Shown here piece after piece: positions 1 through 10,399 of a stretch of 64,000 bases of DNA. The DNA lies in the NCBI GenBank assembly GCA_001986395.2, contig MQVO02000019.1, positions 310,001 to 374,000 of the forward strand, given 5' to 3'. The first letter of the stretch is position 1, and each line of letters starts with the position of its first letter. The notes under the pieces are model-generated. The model saw only the letters and a program-made list of their open reading frames with translations. It was not told the DNA's origin and searched no databases. A program made the translations under genes and the position numbers. The stretch comes from Irpex lacteus (Eukaryota; Basidiomycota; Agaricomycetes; Polyporales; Irpicaceae).

Positions 1-1956
1 ACGTGAAGTGCAGCATTGTCGGGGTCTCCGCACTCCGTGGTAGCATAAAAGACAGTGATCAACAAAGAATCTGTCCCGAGATCGAGGTGCTGCCAAAGCT
101 TGCCGAGTCCATAGAGCATCAGGGTGGCCCTGTTCTCAGGGACTTCGTGCTCTTGGTCCCTGGGATCGTTACGCGTGAGAAGAGCTGAGGCTAGAAGGTG
201 GCCTGTCATGCGACATCCTCGAGCACGGAAACGAGGCCCTCGGAGAATATGAAGACCATCTTCTGGGAGAGGGCAGTCCGAAACAGAGAGCATGATCATA
301 CACACGAATATAATCCTGAATGCTTCCCGATCTATGTCCCATTCCCTGATTATAGGGCCAGCATTGAGACAAGTGTTGCTGGCATAGTGTGAGACAATAG
401 TACAGATAGCATTTCGAGCTTGTTTCGAGATGTGGGAGAGATTCAAAATGGGAAGCGGAAACGGCCGAGTTATCCGTCGCTGTGTTCGGTTGGATAGGAC
501 GACTGCACGCCTAGCTGAATACCCTCGATTCTCGAATATTCTCTGTAGAAAGCTCTCAAATTGGCTCGGCGAACAGCGTACATGATCGACTGCTTCTGCG
601 ATTGCTGTCCCGAGGAGTTCATCGTCCGACTGAATCGAGTCTACGGATTCAAGGATCTCCATGTCATTATCTGCGTGGCGAATGATATGAGCTTCATCTT
701 GCTCCGCAAGCGTAGCAGATGCTTGTGCGCATGTCCTTTCCACTTGATCCAGGCATACTCTCAGCCATTGGCTCAAGGGCGTAGGCCGCGCAAGAACCGT
801 AAGGCATGTGTTCGCAATCCGGTCAGCAACCAGACGAGCTACGCGATGAAGATGCTGTAGAAGATTCCGAAGAAGCGCTGTGCGATATGGGCACCGTGGC
901 AGAAATACTGGCAGGACCATCACGGTACAAAAACAGACGGTCCAACCCAGAACCAGCGGCAGTGTTGTGTATTCCACGCTGGAGTGCACGGAGGCAGTGA
1001 AGTAGCACAAGCCCGCAAAGAACAGTGCCAGAGAAAGTTGCAAGAGCAACGGTAGGACTGCCGCAATCTGGAAGACTCTCCATTGGACCAATTGGGGATA
1101 GCGTACATGGCGAACACGGAGGCGTGCACGAGGCGAAGGGTTCTCAACAGCCAGAAACTCCCGGAGCCACTGTTTCACGAGAATGCCGAAGGAAGCGGTG
1201 ATGAGGCTGAATAAGAGACTCGCGAACCAGAGCACATTGACACGAATATCGGCTCTCGATACCTGAAACGGCTCGGGGGAGTATGGCAGGACGGTAGTGT
1301 TGAGTATACCACCCTCGACGCGGTAGCTCGACGTTTGCGCGACAAGCTGACGAATAGCGAGGAGAGTTTGGGTGGAAGGATCTTCGACGAGATTCTGGTA
1401 TGATTCCACGAGGAAGGCCGTTAACACCGCGGAAAAGAGACCAGCCTATGAGCGGTTAGCCAGGCTAAGGATGCGAAAGTGAACTGTACATGACGCACAA
1501 AGACAAGCAATGTATCTATATCCTCTTTGCAGTCTCTGACCTTTTCTTCGTCGAAATCTCGTACAGAGCGTGCCATCGCAGTCCAGCCTGTCGGCTGCCC
1601 AGGCAGAACGAGACGTGTCTGATCGCGCGTAGACGTTTCAGCTGTTTCCAGTAGATCACTTGTATGAAATTCTGGTTTAGAAGAAAGGAAATAGCTTCTA
1701 AGCAATTTTAACGAGGGAACACATTGAGCATACCTTGCCACCGCCGCTGATTGTTCTTCAATGTTCTGTTTGTCAATGACGCCCTTCGCCCCCTCCTTCC
1801 CGCCGATTGAGTGCAGACCGATCCCCTTTGAAGATTACGCGCCTTCGTTGGTTCAAGCGGAGGGTTCGCCACGCTGCCATGTATATCTTCCCACTCATTC
1901 GAATCCTGCAGGGCGGAACTCCCTCTCCTATCCGATATGGCTTCGGTGACTTGCAT
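1..1956 (-). CDS. DUF6535-family membrane protein, copy A (3' end beyond the window)
   Basis: This is a diverged copy of the gene at 59471-62545. Read on the minus strand, the main exon stays open from about 1411 to base 1 and runs off the window, so it is partial rather than visibly broken. Upstream exons match copy B: a basic, Ser/Arg-rich N-terminus ending NNQRRWQ, then a short exon with MARSVRDFDEEKVRDCKED. Next comes a hydrophobic region (WFASLLFSLITASFGILVKQ, then further helices around LPLLLQLSLALFF), the signature of the DUF6535 family, a fungal multi-pass membrane family of unknown function. The start at 1956 (MQVTEAIS) is chosen because MQVTE is also present in copy B; an earlier start is possible. 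It lies in the left inverted arm, downstream of the small gene at 2402-2937 and in the same orientation. Confidence 0.7.
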
Positions 1957-2401
1957 GGCCCTGTTGCTCCTTGTCTTGAGAGTACAAGTGGCGACTGATA
2001 TTGCAGGCAAAAATAAGACGTTAACTGGCTTCAATACGGAAGAAGTAATCGCTGGCTGAACACTACCATGTAGCAGTCGCAGCTGCAGTACATAAGTAGT
2101 CCACTGGACACTCGACACGATGCATACTGCTCCGCTTGAACACCGCGCGGCATTATCCGCGCCACGCCTTCCCTGCCGGTGTTCGACGTTCAACGTTCAA
2201 GATGCATATGACAGGCGGTATACAGAAGGTATATTTTATTAGGCGTACAAACAATACAGTATAGGGCACCCTTCGTGATACCTATCCTTACAATATACGT
2301 AGTAAAGTAACTCTGTAATGCCTTACCACTGGCAGCAGTGCACGAAGGTTCTATAGTAGCAAAGGTAGCGACATACTAGTAGAACGTTGGCCACTATGTG
2401 C

Positions 2402-2937
2402 CTAAGAGTGGTCCTCAGGCTCCCATTTCACCAGCCAATGTAGCTTCGCCTCGTCCCATATCAGCTCCGTTATGGAAACGCCTGTGGATGTGTCTTGGTC
2501 ACTACTAGGTTGAGTCTGAAAAGGGTCAATAAAGGCGTGACAGTGGACACGGAACTACTCACTCTCTTCGATACTTCCGGCAAAGAACTTCCCATGAGCT
2601 CCCATGCAAGGCCATAGAGTTCGCAAATTGTGACATAGTCTTTCTCTCGCTGATATGAGCGCTTGTGGATCGTGTTAACAGTGTCCTGAGTACGTATTAG
2701 TATAAAAATATAAAGGGATTGGGAGGAACGCCTCACACGTAACGCAAGACGAGCCTCGTGTACTTTTAGAGCTGTCATACAAGGAAGTCGACTTCTCATA
2801 CTCTCCGTGATACAGTCCCGACAAGACCTCGGGGTGCAGCCGAGGATATCGTTGTTGATGATCCTTGGCAACCCGTGCCGATGGAACAGAATTCTTCCTG
2901 GCTCAACGGTAGAGTGATATATCGTGCGCTGCTTCAT
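2402..2937 (-). CDS. Small unknown protein, left-arm copy
   Basis: Three short exons encode roughly 145 residues. The product starts MKQRTIYHSTVEPGRILFHR, continues with TIHKRSYQREKDYVTICELY in exon 2, and ends ITELIWDEAKLHWLVKWEPE before a stop. The paralogue at 14406-14943 has the same start, splice positions and stop, and both have a TATA box roughly 185-210 bp upstream. The match between copies supports a real gene rather than chance open frames. I do not recognise the family. No signal peptide or membrane segment is evident. Confidence 0.5.
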
Positions 2938-3118
2938 CTTGGAGCAAACAACTTCACGTCCACTGGGTTTCGGGAGGATTGTGTAGCGTAGGATGCGATA
3001 CGAGTTGTAAATTGGAGAGAGGGTTATGGGGAGGGTGCTTGAGTGAGCGGTAAGGCGAGATATAGAACACACCGGGGTGAAACAGTTTGAAGGACATAAG
3101 CACGGCAGGTGGGGGAGA

Positions 3119-3125
3119 TTTTATA
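3119..3125 (-). promoter_or_regulatory. TATA box of the left-arm small gene
   Basis: On the minus strand the sequence reads GGCATATAAAATCTCCCCC, about 185 bp before the ATG at 2937. The same string precedes the paralogue at 14197. Its preservation in both diverged arms supports promoter function. Confidence 0.5.
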
Positions 3126-3271
3126 TGCCCTCCCTCTCTCCAGTTAAGGCGACGAGAGGTGTAGAAGGCCACCCATCTGGAGGTAACCACAGTACATCGA
3201 GAATGGCGATCCCTTGAGTATAGTGGCCCATCAGGTTACGCCGCAAAGAACATGAATTCCTGTGTAATTCT

Positions 3272-3718
3272 TCAGAAAGACAAGAGCCTAGGATACGCGA
3301 GGTGGGTGGGAGAGCGCAAGTGGTGGCCGACACTGACGCCACCGCCGCGCTCTCTTAAGACCCCTCTGCAGCAGGGCGTGCCGAGCAATTTGTCATAGCT
3401 CGGTCCTCCGCAAGTGTCGATGGATGCATGCGGCATATGATGTGGAACAAAGCCACAGCAATCAGCACAGCTGAGCCTTTTGGGACGCGGTGGCGAGCCA
3501 CTGGCAACCCGCATAGCCAGCAATGCCCGTTCGAGCGAGTATTCAGGACCTATGACTTGTATATCATTAGCGAGATTCCATGTATTGCTATAGAAAACAT
3601 TCCTTGCGGTTTTATTGCAGTCTCCAGACTTTGAAGGTTTGCGGTAGATGGGAGTACACTCCAAAACGTGAAACGCCCCAAGGACCAGCATTGCTGGGCG
3701 CTCTATGTTGATTCCCAA
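3272..3718 (-). other. Coding-like segment repeated in the right arm and at the window end
   Basis: A minus-strand open frame of 148 codons contains FYSNTWNLANDIQVIGPEYS. A related string, NNTWNLANDIQVIDVESLLE, lies at about 13755-13815 on the plus strand, and a third, more distant one (YIWELANDIPDIGF) begins at about 63930. Frame breaks in the right-arm copy make a complete gene uncertain. It may be an exon of an unrecognised gene or a remnant. The rest of 3719-4850 holds no gene I can support. Confidence 0.3.
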
Positions 3719-4850
3719 AGGGGAAATCGACAGGCTGCACTCCGACTTGTTGCCACCACATTTTGTTATTACAACATGACGACCTCGCTATACGTTGACT
3801 CCACCGTTTCGCCCAGCCTTTCCATCACTCACCTCTCTTCAACGACCTCCGCCACAAGTAGATGCACTTAGTGTATTTGGATGAAGTTCGACTATGAAAA
3901 TACAACAGCACATTGCCACAGCTTGAAGTTGCACTGCGCAGTCAGCACGAAAGCACAGGAAAAGAGGTACGCAAGCTGCTTTTTGTTGTCAGGACAACAA
4001 AGCGCGTCAGTTTAAGACATGTGATTGGTCGTGGTCTCAGGTCTGTACTTGGTCAGGACTGGCCTCTCGCTACAGCCTTTGCTGACGTAGCTACGAGTTC
4101 TGTGGGACCATTCATGCTGGTATCTTCGAGAATACGGATCGGGTCGAAAAAACTTAGAGATAATATCGTGAAGAGAGAACAACGCATGAGACAGGGGTCC
4201 TGAGGGTGAGTACCTTACACGACACGCCGATTACTCACTACTCCTGCTATTATTTGCTCTGTGACCGGCACAAGCATCCGAATTCCGAAGCCCCTCGGAA
4301 GAAGAAGAAGAACAAGCTTATTATCGGCCCCTTAATCAAGTACAAGCGTTGATGTCCCATCGACTCATCTCCATGCCCACAATTATTGATCCAACGCAAT
4401 CTATAATGTGATCTATAATGTGATCTGCTACTTTATCTTGCGTATCTTGGGTATATTACTCCCTTCGCGGCTGTGTTATTGTGGTCAAACTTATGAGACA
4501 AGGTACGAATTGGGTCCAATACTGCGACCGAAACGGCTCTCATGGGATCTCCACGCGCGATAGTTACATGCTTGCGAGGCGAGCATCACAAGGCCGACTG
4601 ATTAAGAGCGTTAGGGACAATCTAACAACATCAGCTCTAGAACATATTTCTTGTCCGCAGAACAACGAAGGGCTAGTACAAGTCAAGCCTGAGCGTGAAT
4701 GGGGACTCGGAATTATGCTCAGGCTGGCAAGTACTTAGCCAAGACGTTGTGGTACTGAATCTACCGATTGCTTGTTACTCAAGTGTATATACTTAAGTAG
4801 CCCTGCTGCCTCTCGACCGCTCTCTTACTTTCGATAAAAGTAAGTAAGTA

Positions 4851-4858
4851 TAGTGGAT
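4851..4858. repeat. 8-bp target-site duplication (left) of the 842-bp MITE
   Basis: TAGTGGAT here is repeated at 5701-5708, directly abutting the element ends. The right arm has the uninterrupted context near 12585-12605. Confidence 0.85.
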
Positions 4859-5700
4859 TAGTGTTGTCCACGAGTCGAGTCTGACTCGCGAGTCAACTCG
4901 ACTTGCGAGTCCGCTTAGCAGAACTCGGAAATCGAGTTGAGTCGAGTCCCCGACTCGGGTCGACTCGCGAGTCGTTGATGGATGACCTATATCGCTCGTC
5001 ATTGGACAATCAGTGGTTTTCTTCTGGCATCAGTCCATTTACGTTATTGAGAACGTTTGTTTTGGGCGTTACCAGATGAAATCAATCGAGCGCCAATATG
5101 ATAGTAGTAGATCGTTGCCTTATGGTGCGCGTCACTTAGACACCACCAATTTTGTACAACAATTTGACAGGCGTCTGGTGCCATGGGAATTTCACGTAAT
5201 CACTATCCCTCTTGTAAAATGAAAGGACTCAGTTAGTACTTTGATTCTACTAGAGGGTTTGTCCCTAAACTCAAAAATAAAAAAGTTTATAATTACTTCG
5301 GCCAATTTTGCCGCATACCATATATGGTAATAGATATTACCTAATTTAGAAGGTATCTTACATAATCACAGAAACCTCCGATTTTTCAAAACTTGCCAAA
5401 CGACTTACCAAGGCCAAAACAAAATCTCAAAGTTTCCGACCCGATTTTGCCGCTCACGTGACTTGTCCAAAATTGGTGGTGTCTAAGTGACGCGCACCAT
5501 AGGCTAGTTTATGCATATACTTCCCGTTATACCCAATTTTACTTCACGGGACACTGGGTAGGTGCGATTTAGGTGCAGCCTGGATAATGTTCTGTACAAA
5601 AATTAACATAATGGTGCCCCTACGTCGAGGAACAGGAGTTTCTCGATGATTCACGGACAAATCCGAGCCTCGTGATTCGACTCGACTCGGGACAACACTA
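4859..5700. mobile_element. Non-autonomous hAT/KDZ-type element (842 bp)
   Basis: It begins TAGTGTTGTCCACGAGTCGA and ends with the near inverse CGACTCGGGACAACACTA. The perfect 8-bp duplication TAGTGGAT flanks it. Subterminal DNA is packed with GACTCGAGTCGAGTC-like repeats, as in the left end of the 44-kb element at 15280. No coding sequence belongs to it. The paralogous right arm lacks it, an empty-site comparison. An 8-bp duplication with TAGTG termini is typical of hAT elements; KDZ elements also make 8-bp duplications. It contains a smaller nested MITE. Confidence 0.88.
5123..5499. mobile_element. Nested TA-flanked MITE (377 bp)
   Basis: Perfect inverted repeats of about 32 bp start TGGTGCGCGTCACTTAGACA and end with the inverse. 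TA dinucleotides lie on both sides (5121-5122 and 5500-5501), consistent with a Tc1/mariner-type target duplication. The interior is AT-rich and non-coding. It sits inside the 842-bp element, so it is younger than that element. Confidence 0.75.
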
Positions 5701-5708
5701 TAGTGGAT
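5701..5708. repeat. 8-bp target-site duplication (right) of the 842-bp MITE
   Basis: TAGTGGAT, identical to 4851-4858. Confidence 0.85.
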
Positions 5709-5885
5709 CACAAGCTGGCCACATGAACGACAAATTAGGCAAGCGGTGGCCTTGTGGCGTTCCCATCAATGTTGACTTGACATTGTCAGCAGAATGAGTC
5801 ACTGCTCCATACCAGCGCTTGTCATAGATAAGTACTACCAGGCAAGATCTTTTAGCCTCGTCTAGGACCACCATCGAGCTTTAGA

Positions 5886-7621
5886 ATGGCTACTGGAACT
5901 GTAGCTCGAGAAGATGGTCTGGTTGTCCCAGGATCTCTTCTGGACACTGATCTATACAAGGTACGCATTTCATGTCGTCCCAATTTGAATGCTCACACGA
6001 CTTCCAAACTGACTTCTATCCGTATTGGCAGTTCACTATGCAGCAAGCAGTACTGCGTCACTTTCCGGATGCACAAGCTACCTACAAATTCACTCATCGA
6101 GACAAGGATGTTGCTTTTACGCGCCAATGTTTCGAGCTCTTCAAGGAATCTGTAAGCCGTACGTTCCCTATCGGAGATGATTACACGACATCGCGCAGGC
6201 TGAGTACAATTACGACTCTAGATTTTGACGAGGTAGTCATGACAGACGAGGAGTATGCTTGGCTTGGACGCGCGTGTCCGTATTTCTCGAAAGAATACCT
6301 GGATTACCTCAAGACATACCGCTTCAAACCATCTCAGGTCACACTGTCCTTCATCCCATCTCAAGAAGATGAAGATCGAGGACAGATAGAGATTGACGCG
6401 ACTGGACCTTGGATTGAGACGATACTTTGGGAGGTGCCTCTGATGGCTTCCCTCAGTGAAATATACTTCCGTACGACAGATACGGATTGGTCGTACGACG
6501 GACAAGAAGGTAAGGCTGTGGAGTTCTCGGCAATAATTGTGATCCTGAGATCTATTGTGACGCAGAACACGCGTACAGCAAAGCCAAGATATATCTCGAC
6601 GCTGGGTGTGTCTTCAGCGAATTTGGGACCCGACGAAGACGGAGCTACCATATTCAGGACCTTGTCGTTGGGACACTCATTCGTGCATCGAAGGACTTCC
6701 CCGATAAGGGAAAGCTGATGGGAACTAGTAACGTATGTTTCCACAGAGAATGTGGTGAATACGGGCTGATTAATATTGAACCTTTTCAGGTACAACTCGC
6801 CATGAAGCACAACATCGCTCCCATTGGCACTATAGCACAGTACGTCCCCTTTACGCAATCGTAGTTCGCATATTGTGCTGAGACCTTTACCTGTAGCGAG
6901 TGGTTCATGGCGGTGGCCGTCCTCAAGGGCTACGAGCACGCCAACGGCAAAGCTCTTGATCTCTGGGAGGAAGTATATCCCGACGTACTCCTGCTCGCCC
7001 TAACCGACACCTTCTCTACAGAGGTATTCTTTAGAGTACGCGTCATCCACCTATACCTGCTTCTCGTGTGTTTACTGGTTTTTAGGACTTCGTAAAAGAT
7101 AAAGCCCGCGCAGAACGCTGGAAGGGCCTTCGCCAAGATTCAGGCGATCCGTACGTCTACGCTCCACGCGCAAAAGATATCTATGAGTCGTTAGGTATCG
7201 ACCATCGTGAGAAGACCATCATCTTCTCCGACTCTGTGGACGTCGATAAGGCCTTGAAGCTGAAGAAACAGTCTGACGAGCTCGGGTTTAAAGGTACGAG
7301 CGACACCTGCATACTAGATCCCGCGTGTGCAAGGAGCTGAGTGGGCGACGCATCCAATAGCATCCTTTGGTATAGGGACCTCCTTGACAAACGACTTCAA
7401 GTCCCTCTCAAGCGGAGGAAAGGAGAAGAGTCGTGCGCTGAACATGGTGATCAAGTTGAATAGTATCAACGGGGAGCCCTGTGTCAAAATCAGCGACGAG
7501 CTAACCAAGGTCCGTTGGAACATATCTCGGTGGTCCTTCGTCTGACTTGCATCCGTCACAGAACACCGGCTTCCCTGCAGCAGTCAAGAAAGTAAAAGAA
7601 ATATACGGCATCAACACATGA
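5886..7621 (+). CDS. NPT1: Nicotinate phosphoribosyltransferase
   Basis: This enzyme of NAD salvage joins nicotinate to PRPP, with ATP, giving nicotinate mononucleotide. Visible family signatures in order: SLLDTDLYK, then [20 protein letters not shown] across the first intron, [37 protein letters not shown], the central [12 protein letters not shown] followed by [35 protein letters not shown], and the glycine-rich [10 protein letters not shown] near the C-terminus. About eight short introns with GT-AG ends interrupt it. The stop is TGA at 7619-7621. The first codons and upstream region are duplicated in inverted orientation at 12352-12460. It appears intact and is probably a single-copy housekeeping gene. 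Confidence 0.92.
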
Positions 7622-7867
7622 GACGCACGTGACACTTCATGAGCATTCAACTATACAGACATATTCTGGGGTGTTTAGAGTGCATAGAATAGGCATTGCT
7701 TTACGATAGATAGTAATCAACATGATCCAGTAAGATAGGCGGTTGAGGCCCTTCTCCCATCACGGTCGCCTCTAAACAAGCTCCAGGCCTGCGAGCAGAC
7801 TGATGAGAGTCCGTTCGTGATGTCATGATAGTTCGTTACAAGGAAAGGAAATTCGTAGCGGGCTCGT

Positions 7868-8727
7868 TTAGAGCTCCTTTTTGGACGAAGCTGCCTTCGT
7901 GGCGCGGGTAGAGTAGATCATGTCCGTGAACGGTCTGGTATACATGGTTAGCGCTTGAATGGTAGAGATGTAAGTTAATGACGTACCCTTCGTACCGCAG
8001 TGCGATGAGATACACTACATACACAAACGCAGTAATGAACAGGCCGGCAGGACGCTCGTACCTAAACCCGCACATTATGAGCCTCGCAATCAACGTACAA
8101 CAAAAAGGAGACGCACCACAGAGCACCAGCCGCAAAGCACATCGTACTTCCAACATACATAGGATCCCTCAACACATTGAACGGGAACCCCTCCACACGG
8201 TGATCCATAAGAATCCCAAAGTAGTCTCCCAAGAACGTCCCAGTGATCCCAAGCGCCCACGTCGACGTCACGACGAACGTCTGGCCTACAAGAAACAGCA
8301 GCGCGGGTACGACGACGTTGAGGGGTTCGGGCAGGATAGCCTGCCTAGGCTGATCTTTCAGCGCTCGCTCGTATCTAATTCGTGCATGAGTATGCGGATA
8401 CTACGTCAGTCTCGGGGTAGTGCTACGATCAATGATGTGGCAGTACGCACAGCGAGTCTCGTAGGATGCCACATGAGAAGATGGACGCGGCGAGGAAGTA
8501 GCATCCGTTTCGTGCGCTACCACCGAATAACTTCGTGATGGTTTTGTTTCTGTACTCTGGAGTGGCCGTGAGATACTGGTGAGTGAATGCTGTCACTGAC
8601 GTCGCGTGAGACTCCACGTACCGTTTCGTGCGACAATGTTCCATGCAGTCGGGTTAAATACAATGGCCGCCAGAGATATCCATAGGGACGTCTTGGAGAA
8701 GTCGACGAAGGACGAGAGGGAGGACAT
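7868..8727 (-). CDS. OPI3: Phospholipid N-methyltransferase, OPI3 type
   Basis: The product resembles the yeast Opi3 class, which carries out the last SAM-dependent methylations from monomethyl-phosphatidylethanolamine to phosphatidylcholine in the ER membrane. It starts MSSLSSFVDFSKTSLWISLA. Hydrophobic helices follow, then the diagnostic stretch TWALGITGTFLGDYFGILMD, HRVEGFPFNVLRDPMYVGST and FITAFVYVVYLIALRYEG spliced to PFTDMIYSTR. It ends SSKKEL, a lysine-rich tail. The length of roughly 210 residues fits the family. At least four introns. No frame break was seen. Isoprenylcysteine methyltransferase was considered but lacks these strings. Confidence 0.85.
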
Positions 8728-9097
8728 GGTGGTACAGAGCTGAGATAGTGAGCTGGCTGCTAGCGAACGTGTCTTACCTTGAAACCACAAGAAAACACGC
8801 GCGTCACGCGCATGTCACAATCGGTACCTGTGACGTGACTGAGTGCGACGGAATCCATTTGCAGTCGTTATTACACAAACTCGACGAAAGAAAGAGAAGA
8901 TAGATGATGGTATTAAGACAATGTAATGAGAGCAGATGAGACAACAGATACAACAACGATGTAAAGCACAACGGGACGGCACTATCCGAGTAAGTAGTAG
9001 GGGCGTAATCAATTAACGACCAACCTCCCCAAATCGATGATCCATGCAAGAACAAGAAAACAAGGTCCGGTGGGTAGCAAGCACTATAGACTATGGA

Positions 9098-10121
9098 CTA
9101 TAGCCGCTTCAAAGCCTTCTTGCGGGCACCAGCAGTACTTGCAGGAGCTGCTCGCTTGACGGGCTTGGTCGCTACAGCCGAGGCGGCGGGAGCTGGAGAG
9201 ACGTTCGAGTCTGACATCCCGAGAGGCGCGGGGGACGTCAGCCTCTCCGTACTGCTGCTCGTCTCGATACAGATGGACGCCGTTATCGTGTTTGCGGATA
9301 CTTGGAGCGGACCGGAGGATACGGGCTTGATGTTCGTTATGGTTGCTGTGACGGTTGACGAGCCCTTTGACACGGGCTTGGATGATGTGGGGGCGCACGA
9401 CTCTGAAGAGGAGGGGGTATCAAACTCAGGTGGAGGTACCTATGCGAGAAAGGTCAGTCATTGGAGCTGTTGCAGGAGGTGTGATGACGCACCTTCGGTG
9501 TGGCATGGACGCTCGTCATGAGTTTGGCGCGATCACAATAACTGTCGTAGGCTTCGAGCAACAACCTCCCGGCCTCTTCGTCCAAGGCAGACTCCGGATT
9601 GGGATATATCAGCAGGCACTTGACTGTTAAGAGGATGTGGCCAATCCCGTACGACGACTTCCAATCCTTCTTGAGAGTGTTGACACAGATCTCCCCTGTC
9701 GGACCCACGTTCGGATGGAAGATCTTCGTGGCGAACCAACCTGATGTACCTTCATCAGAGAGAGATCCACCTGCTATACAACAACCCACGTACATTTCGG
9801 AGGCGCAGCAGGAAACTCTTCCGTAAACTTGAACTTGATACGGAAGTAGCCCCCCGCGTAGGGCGTGCCATCTACCGCCACAAGACACGCTAATTTAGCA
9901 ATCCTAACGCGACAAGAGCAGCAGCACGGCACGCACCAGGTCCCTTGATGATCCCCGTCACGTCCAGCATGTTGTCCTCGTTGCTGACGACGCGAATACC
10001 CTCGGGAGGGCTAGTTTGGAGCTCACCAAGCTCGCGCATGATGCGGCGCATGACGGCGGGAGTGACGGACTACCAACTACAATTAGTTTTGTACGTCGAA
10101 ATAAAGCTCGAAGCGTACCAT
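9098..10121 (-). CDS. Ubiquitin-conjugating enzyme E2, UBE2S type
   Basis: The core reads [20 protein letters not shown] with catalytic Cys in [12 protein letters not shown], followed by [20 protein letters not shown] and [20 protein letters not shown]. These match the UBE2S group, which extends K11-linked chains on substrates of the anaphase-promoting complex. A long Ser/Thr/Pro-rich tail ends ARKKALKRL, close to the basic Leu-Arg tail by which animal UBE2S binds the APC/C. The best start puts only the initiator ATG (10119-10121) in exon 1, followed directly by a GT donor; exon 2 then reads [17 protein letters not shown]. About four introns. It appears intact. Confidence 0.88.
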
Positions 10122-10399
10122 GTTTTTGTGGGATAGAGGGGAGAAGAGGAGGTGGGGGTGGCTGGTAGATGGAGGATGCAGTTCAAGTTCCAACTGAGAA
10201 CGGCTTCAAGGTTCGTATTTCCGCTTCGGCCACGCGAGAGCCACGTGGGGCGTCTGATGCGCCTGCCTCTCCCTTATAATTGAACGCGGGCGTTTGGACT
10301 TGTTCGTTCGTTCGTCTTCTACCTTCAACAGCTCCTGGCCGAGCTTTTTTTCTTCTATTTATCCTATTGTATACCAGCTAATATTTACCCTTGCGCAAT

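Larger units (their letters stand above)
1..5922. repeat. Left arm of a large inverted duplication
   Basis: The arm aligns in reverse orientation with 12352-15279 followed by 59333-61508. It holds a DUF6535 gene, a small unknown gene and the region upstream of the NPT1-like gene. The inner edge is sharp: identity runs through the NPT1 promoter and about 14 codons to GAGAAGATGGTCTG at 5922, then stops. The arms are clearly diverged, so the duplication is old. The left arm alone carries the 842-bp MITE; the right arm alone carries the 44-kb element. Confidence 0.8.

Noticed and set aside
1..1411. Calling DUF6535 copy A a frameshifted pseudogene
   Set aside because: Hand translation of the minus strand stays open to base 1; it only looked broken because it has no stop inside the window.
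7868..8727. Isoprenylcysteine carboxyl methyltransferase
   Set aside because: FNVLRDPMYVGS and the LRYE-PFT ending fit the OPI3 phospholipid methyltransferase class better.
10391..10399. TTG start for the zinc-binding gene
   Set aside because: An ATG lies nine bases downstream in frame; a non-ATG start is not needed.
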